A stretch of 10,603 nucleotides of DNA, taken from NCBI GenBank assembly GCA_027943245.1, contig JANDJZ010001194.1, forward strand, positions 1 to 10,603, read 5' to 3'. A program made the position numbers and the translations under genes. The first letter of the stretch is position 1; each line of letters opens with the position of its first letter. Of the stretch, positions 6,673 to 10,603 are shown one piece after another. The stretch comes from Acanthamoeba sp. SK_2022b. Its lineage: Eukaryota; Discosea; Longamoebia; Acanthamoebidae. The notes under the pieces were generated by a model that was not told where the DNA came from, searched no databases, and worked only from the letters and a program-made list of their open reading frames with translations.

Positions 6673-7343
6673 TCACAACATCACCACCACCACAACATCA
6701 CCGCAACACCGCCGCCACAACATCACCACAACAACAGCACCACCACAACACTATCACATCACCCCACCACAAGATCACCACAACACCATTACATCACAAC
6801 ACCACCACCACCTGACCACCACCATTTGACCACCATTTGACCACCACCACAACACCACAACACATCAGCACCACAACATCACCACAACATCACCACAACA
6901 CCACCACAACACTACAACAACCACACCACCACAACATCACCAACACCACCACAATATCACCACAGCACCACAGCACCACCACCAGCACCTCAACACCACA
7001 ACACCATCACCACCACATCACCACACCACCACATCAGTACCACCACAACTTCACCACACCCTATATCACAACACCACCACCAACACAACATCACCACAAC
7101 ACCACCACCAACACAACATCACCACAACATCACCACCAACACAACATCACCACAACACCACCACAACACCACATCACAACACCAAACAACTACAACACAG
7201 CACCACACCACAACTACCACAACATCACTTCATCACCCCACTACACCACCATCACAACACCACCACAACACCATCACCACAACGTCATCACAACACCACA
7301 CCATCACAACATCACACCATCACCACAACACATGCTCCTTGCA
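6673..7343 (+). repeat. Long C/A-rich array (CACCACAACATCAC type)
   Basis: About 670 bp of irregular ACAACATCACCACAACACCACC words, nearly free of G on the + strand. Near 6800-6850 it contains CCTGACCACCACCATTTGACC, the reverse complement of words at about 6295-6330. It is open in one frame for over 200 codons (Thr/His/Pro/Gln-rich), which is expected from CAN and ACN words and is not taken as a gene. Confidence 0.9.
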
Positions 7344-7357
7344 ACAGCTGCCACCAG

Positions 7358-7440
7358 TGATTGTGGTGATGTTGTGGTAGTGATATGGTGGTGGTGGTCA
7401 GGTGGTGGTGGTCAGGTGGTGGTGTTGTGGGTGGTGAATG
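7358..7440 (+). repeat. G/T-rich array abutting the retrotransposon
   Basis: TTGTGGTGATG and CAGGTGGTGGTGGTCAGGTGG words. A short unique spacer (7344-7357) lies between it and the C/A array. It ends where the RNase H homology of the copia relic begins. Confidence 0.85.
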
Positions 7441-7790
7441 TGACTTATGATCAGATCTATGTGGTTGTGGACAAATGCGTGTTTAATTGCAATGTGCTTG
7501 GGTTGCTTGGCGACGACTGGCTTGTGAATGATGCTAGACCAATTGTCGTTGTAGATTTTGATGGGTGATTGACCAAGAGTCCAAGATTGGGTAAGAGACG
7601 ACGTAGGTAGAGAGCTTGTTCGGCAGCATCAGTGATGGCGATGAGTTCAGCCTCAGTTGTGGACAGGGCGACGGTCTTTTGAAGACGCGCCCACCATGAG
7701 ATGGGTCCACCTGCCCACATTGAGATGATGCCCATGTATGACTTCATGGTGAGCAGATCTGTGGCATGGCTTGAGTCACAGTAAATGTAT
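7440..7790 (-). pseudogene. copia RNase H domain relic
   Basis: Reading the minus strand, IYCDSSHATD (first catalytic Asp at 7775-7777), then GGPISWWARLQKTVALSTTE (catalytic Glu of TTEAE at 7652-7654), then KIYNDN in another frame (third Asp at 7545-7547), then KQPKHIAIKHAFVHNHI. These match the copia RNase H signature that degrades the RNA of the RNA-DNA hybrid. A frameshift lies between about 7650 and 7560. The acidic residues are retained despite the broken frame, so decay may be fairly recent. Confidence 0.88.
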
Positions 7791-8880
7791 GGAATGCTGT
7801 CACCTTGGCACGAGTATGTGATGACTTGTGTGTGTGCTGTGAAGGTAGTGTAGAATGTGTCATGCAGCTTTGTAGTGGTGACTATTGTATGTGTGTGCAA
7901 AGCGTGAGAGGTATATGACAGCGTGCAGAACGTCGGGACAGGTAGCAATTCCAGTGAGACACAATGTAGAGTATTGCGCCAGTGAGACATCAATACTTGA
8001 GAGTGCTGTGCTTGGCTGATGTATGAGTGACAATGGGGAGGTTGGTTCCTGCTGGGAGAGGGCAGGAGAGAGAATTGCAGCTCACTAGTCCAAATTCAGC
8101 TGCCAGATTGAGAATCATCAGGGGCTGACTGAGTTTTTGATGGTGTTGGCGTCAGCGTTATGGTGTACCTTGATGCCAAGGATGGATGTGAGACGACCAA
8201 AGTCCTTGATGTGAAAACACTGTTGTAGCTTCTCCATGGAGTGAGCCACCAATGAGTAGATCATTGACGTAGACCGAGAGGATCATGAGCGGCTTTCCAT
8301 TGAGAGATTGCTGCACAATGACACAGTGAAGTTCAGGATTGTGCTTGCCATTGGGGTCATCATTGTTGCTGTTCTGATGATTGTGTAGCACATACAGACA
8401 GGGATATTCGTGAAGCCGATGCTGGTGAGGAAGGTGTTGAGCGTGTGATTCCAGGCAAGCAGGGCTTGCTTGAGTCCAGACAGGGCTTGCTTCAGATGGA
8501 ATACGTGATTGTGCTTGCTGAGGTCCTCAAACCCATCCAGCTGTGTAATGTAAACCTCCTCATGGAGGTCTGCCTGAAGAAAGGCGTTGTTGATATCCAT
8601 GGATATCAATGGACAATGTAGCTGTTCATTATGGTGTAGGCAAGGAGCAGAAAAGATTCTTGAGGCGTAGAACAGGGGCGTAGGTGTCGTCAAAGTCTAT
8701 CCCTGGCTTCTGTGAGAAGCCTTGTGCGACAAAGGGCGCCTTGTATACTCCTGGCAACTTGATCCGCAGCACCCAGCAGGTGTAGTGGGACAAGATCGAA
8801 GATGTTGTTGCGGACAAGGGCGTTGTACTCCTCCCACATGGCTGTAAGCCACATCTCACGATTTGCAGATTGCTGAACTT
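7791..8880 (-). pseudogene. copia reverse transcriptase relic (RVT_2)
   Basis: In minus-strand order: MWLTAMWEEYNALVRNNIF (near 8845, domain entry), YKAPFVAQGFSQKPGIDFDD (near 8720), SMDINNAFLQADLHEEVYI (near 8590, first catalytic Asp), HLKQALSGLKQALLAWN (near 8480), YVNDLL (8254-8271), then FHIKDFGRLTSILGIKV (near 8200) and a poorly conserved connection region to RNase H. The catalytic YVDD box is YVND because AAT replaces GAT at 8263-8265, removing one metal-binding Asp. Successive motifs switch frames at least four times. Confidence 0.9.
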
Positions 8881-9790
8881 CCTGAAACGTTCATGGGACA
8901 AACGTGGTGTGCTGTGCCAGCTCAACGTCCATCTTGTGTAGATGGAGGGCAGTGGGCAGGTGTGTGTGATCGCAGGCCATGGTGCATCTCGCCGCGTGGG
9001 TACAGACGTCTCATCAAGGTGAGGAGGCCTCCTGACACTGCGTCCTGACCTGATGGTGCTGACCACAGGTCCACCGTGCCTGGCGCTGTCTGCAGCTGCT
9101 CGCTCCAGTTGCTTGCTGATGAGGACTGTAGACCTGCGAGGGTCGTCGATCCTGGCGGTGCCAGTCCCGGCAGTGGCACCCAATGGTGGTTGGGCAGGCA
9201 CCAGCAGGATGATGGCTTCATTGAGTGGTGCAAACGATGGAGGAGCAACAGGGTCAGACGATGGGATGGTCGTGGCAGGCCACGTCGCAGTGCTGACTTC
9301 GATTTTTAAGCCGGTGCCAGGCTGGCATATGGGTGTGTGATCGTTGTTGTCATCCAGGAGGGGAAGGTGGATGAGGTGCGAGGGCGTTGCCTTGGGGGTA
9401 GGCGGGGAGGAGCTGCATTTGTCAAAGACAACGTTGTCGGTCATGGCAGTGAGTACGATGGAGGGGTGCGAGTGTGCTGGTAGGCAGGGTTTATTGCCCT
9501 GAGTGCAGTGGACAGGATGACAAGTCAACTGCGTTCCATCTTGTGCCCATTGGTGTCCGTAGTGAGGACGGCAACTAGTGCTTCACTGCGCGCCCAGATG
9601 GAGCGCACAGAGTCACCTGGGTGGACGAGATGGATGTCAGGTTTTCCCAGGTCCCGACGGGCGTTCTGGCGTGTGACGTCGTTGATGCTGTAGCGGTGGT
9701 TTATGGCGGTTCAGAGGGCGAGCGGGCAGCCATCGCTCATTGCCCATGATATCCTCAAGGAGTTCAGGCGCCATGGTGCTGCAGAGGAAT
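8881..9790 (-). pseudogene. copia integrase C-terminus and linker relic
   Basis: On the minus strand, GNERWLPA followed by LNRHKPPLQHQRRHTPER (about 9675-9740) fits the distal integrase pattern with an NR-P and TP-E spacing; GKPDIHL and TDTNGHK follow in another frame. Then MTDNVVFDK (near 9430) matches the conserved VVFDE box that ends copia integrase. A Pro/Ser/Thr-rich linker (about 8930-9400) contains STIRSGRSVRRPPH, typical just before RT. Frameshifts and stops interrupt it. The integrase catalytic DDE core is not found. Confidence 0.72.
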
Positions 9791-10130
9791 ACAAAGGTCT
9801 TCTGGCGACCCTTGCAAATCTCACAAGCAGTCTTCAGGTAGTTGGGATCCTTGGTGAGGGTGGCGATCTGCATGTCCATGGTTTGTAGGATCTTGGCCTT
9901 GGCCATGGATGACTTCACCCAATGTAGATTCTGAGATGATTGATGACAAGGGGGGTGGATACTGAGTGAATTGAAGAGTTCAGCTGTGTGTGCTGAGTCA
10001 AAATTGTCGACGGCTTGAACAATGGAGGTGTAGTTGTTGGTAATATACTTGGTGCAACTGTGCTCATGTAGTGTGAGTTGCGCAGTGCGGTTCCATTTGG
10101 GGAATGATGTTTGATCTTGTAGGAGGGCTA
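9791..10130 (-). pseudogene. GAG-pre-integrase and gag-like relic
   Basis: On the minus strand, SMAKAKILQTMDMQIATL followed by ACEICKGRQKTF (CxxC at about 9812-9823) resembles the GAG-pre-integrase zinc-binding domain, whose usual ending is C-x2-C-x-GKQ-x3-F. Farther 5', SFPKWNRTAQLTLHEHSC (about 10065-10117) resembles the start of a copia gag. The stretch between is short, so most of gag and the protease seem lost. The whole segment could instead be a divergent gag. Confidence 0.5.
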
Positions 10131-10132
10131 TG

Positions 10133-10497
<365 letters not shown>

Positions 10498-10603
10498 TTA
10501 GTAGATACCTCTTGTGCCATCAACCTGCAGCTGATGAGGTGCCCTTGCAATGCAGATTTGGTGTTGTGGCGCACCTGATGATTTCCTTTTGGAGATAGGC
10601 ATG
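10498..10603. other. Unique DNA at the window edge
   Basis: About 105 bp of mixed composition. On the minus strand it could be the next 5' part of the copia relic, since one frame reads KSALQGHLISCRLMAQEV, weakly recalling a zinc knuckle. The match is too short and lacks the cysteine pattern, so no call is made. Confidence 0.3.

Larger units (their letters stand above)
7440..10130 (-). mobile_element. Degenerate Ty1/copia retrotransposon
   Basis: Minus-strand homology follows the Ty1/copia order: gag-like stretch, GAG-pre-integrase, integrase end, linker, reverse transcriptase, RNase H. RNase H placed last distinguishes it from Ty3/gypsy, where integrase follows RNase H. The domains lie in several frames, at least five shifts are needed, and the integrase core appears deleted. 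No LTR is visible downstream of RNase H, where the sequence goes straight into a G/T array, and the 5' end is interrupted by a CA tract. It is a dead relic; any mobility would need proteins from intact copies. Confidence 0.88.

Noticed and set aside
6837..7568. A 243-codon Thr/His/Pro-rich open frame across the C/A array
   Set aside because: CAN and ACN words give stop-poor frames automatically; it has no domain, no codon bias separate from the repeat, and runs into the antisense of a retrotransposon.

Overview
The window looks like nuclear DNA from a free-living amoebozoan, most likely Acanthamoeba or a close relative. The reasons are GC-rich exons split by short GT-AG introns of about 70-140 bp, an F-box/leucine-rich-repeat (LRR) gene, a fragment of a tyrosine-kinase-like kinase with the linker I associate with large Acanthamoeba signalling kinases, and a SABATH-type methyltransferase fragment. 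The species call is inference from recalled families; no search was run. No bacterial operons, tRNA, rRNA or CRISPR array are visible.

Layout: 45-1165 is strand-asymmetric low-complexity DNA, G/T-rich on the + strand, then C/A-rich, then G/T-rich again. 1166-1520 is unique DNA with no firm gene. 1522-2215 is a decayed partial copy of an F-box/LRR gene. 2432-4713 is the better-preserved copy. It can be read as nine phase-consistent exons carrying an F-box and about ten LRRs, with a probable tenth exon encoding a very acidic tail. Both copies have the same intron sites, so this is a partial tandem duplication.

4767-5574 is a junkyard of gene pieces: the N-terminus of a SABATH methyltransferase (+), a kinase linker on the minus strand, the kinase glycine loop on the plus strand with a frameshift, then an abrupt switch to a 227-bp LTR-like block. 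5575-6260 holds an AT-rich hairpin, a short unassigned ORF and a unique patch with a 25-bp direct repeat. 6264-7440 is again G/T- and C/A-rich repeat DNA with polarity switches.

7440-10130 is a degenerate Ty1/copia retrotransposon on the minus strand. In its own 5'->3' order it holds a gag-like stretch, a GAG-pre-integrase zinc-finger remnant, the distal end of integrase, a linker, reverse transcriptase and RNase H. It carries many frameshifts, a probable deletion of the integrase catalytic core and a YVND in place of YVDD. A (CA)n tract of about 113 units and more C/A-rich repeat follow to near the window end.

The only gene likely to be functional is the F-box/LRR gene. The other coding pieces are fragments or relics. 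I do not see an operon-like or defence-like novel system; the notable features are the duplication, the shuffled kinase fragment with its LTR boundary, and the polarity-switching repeats.
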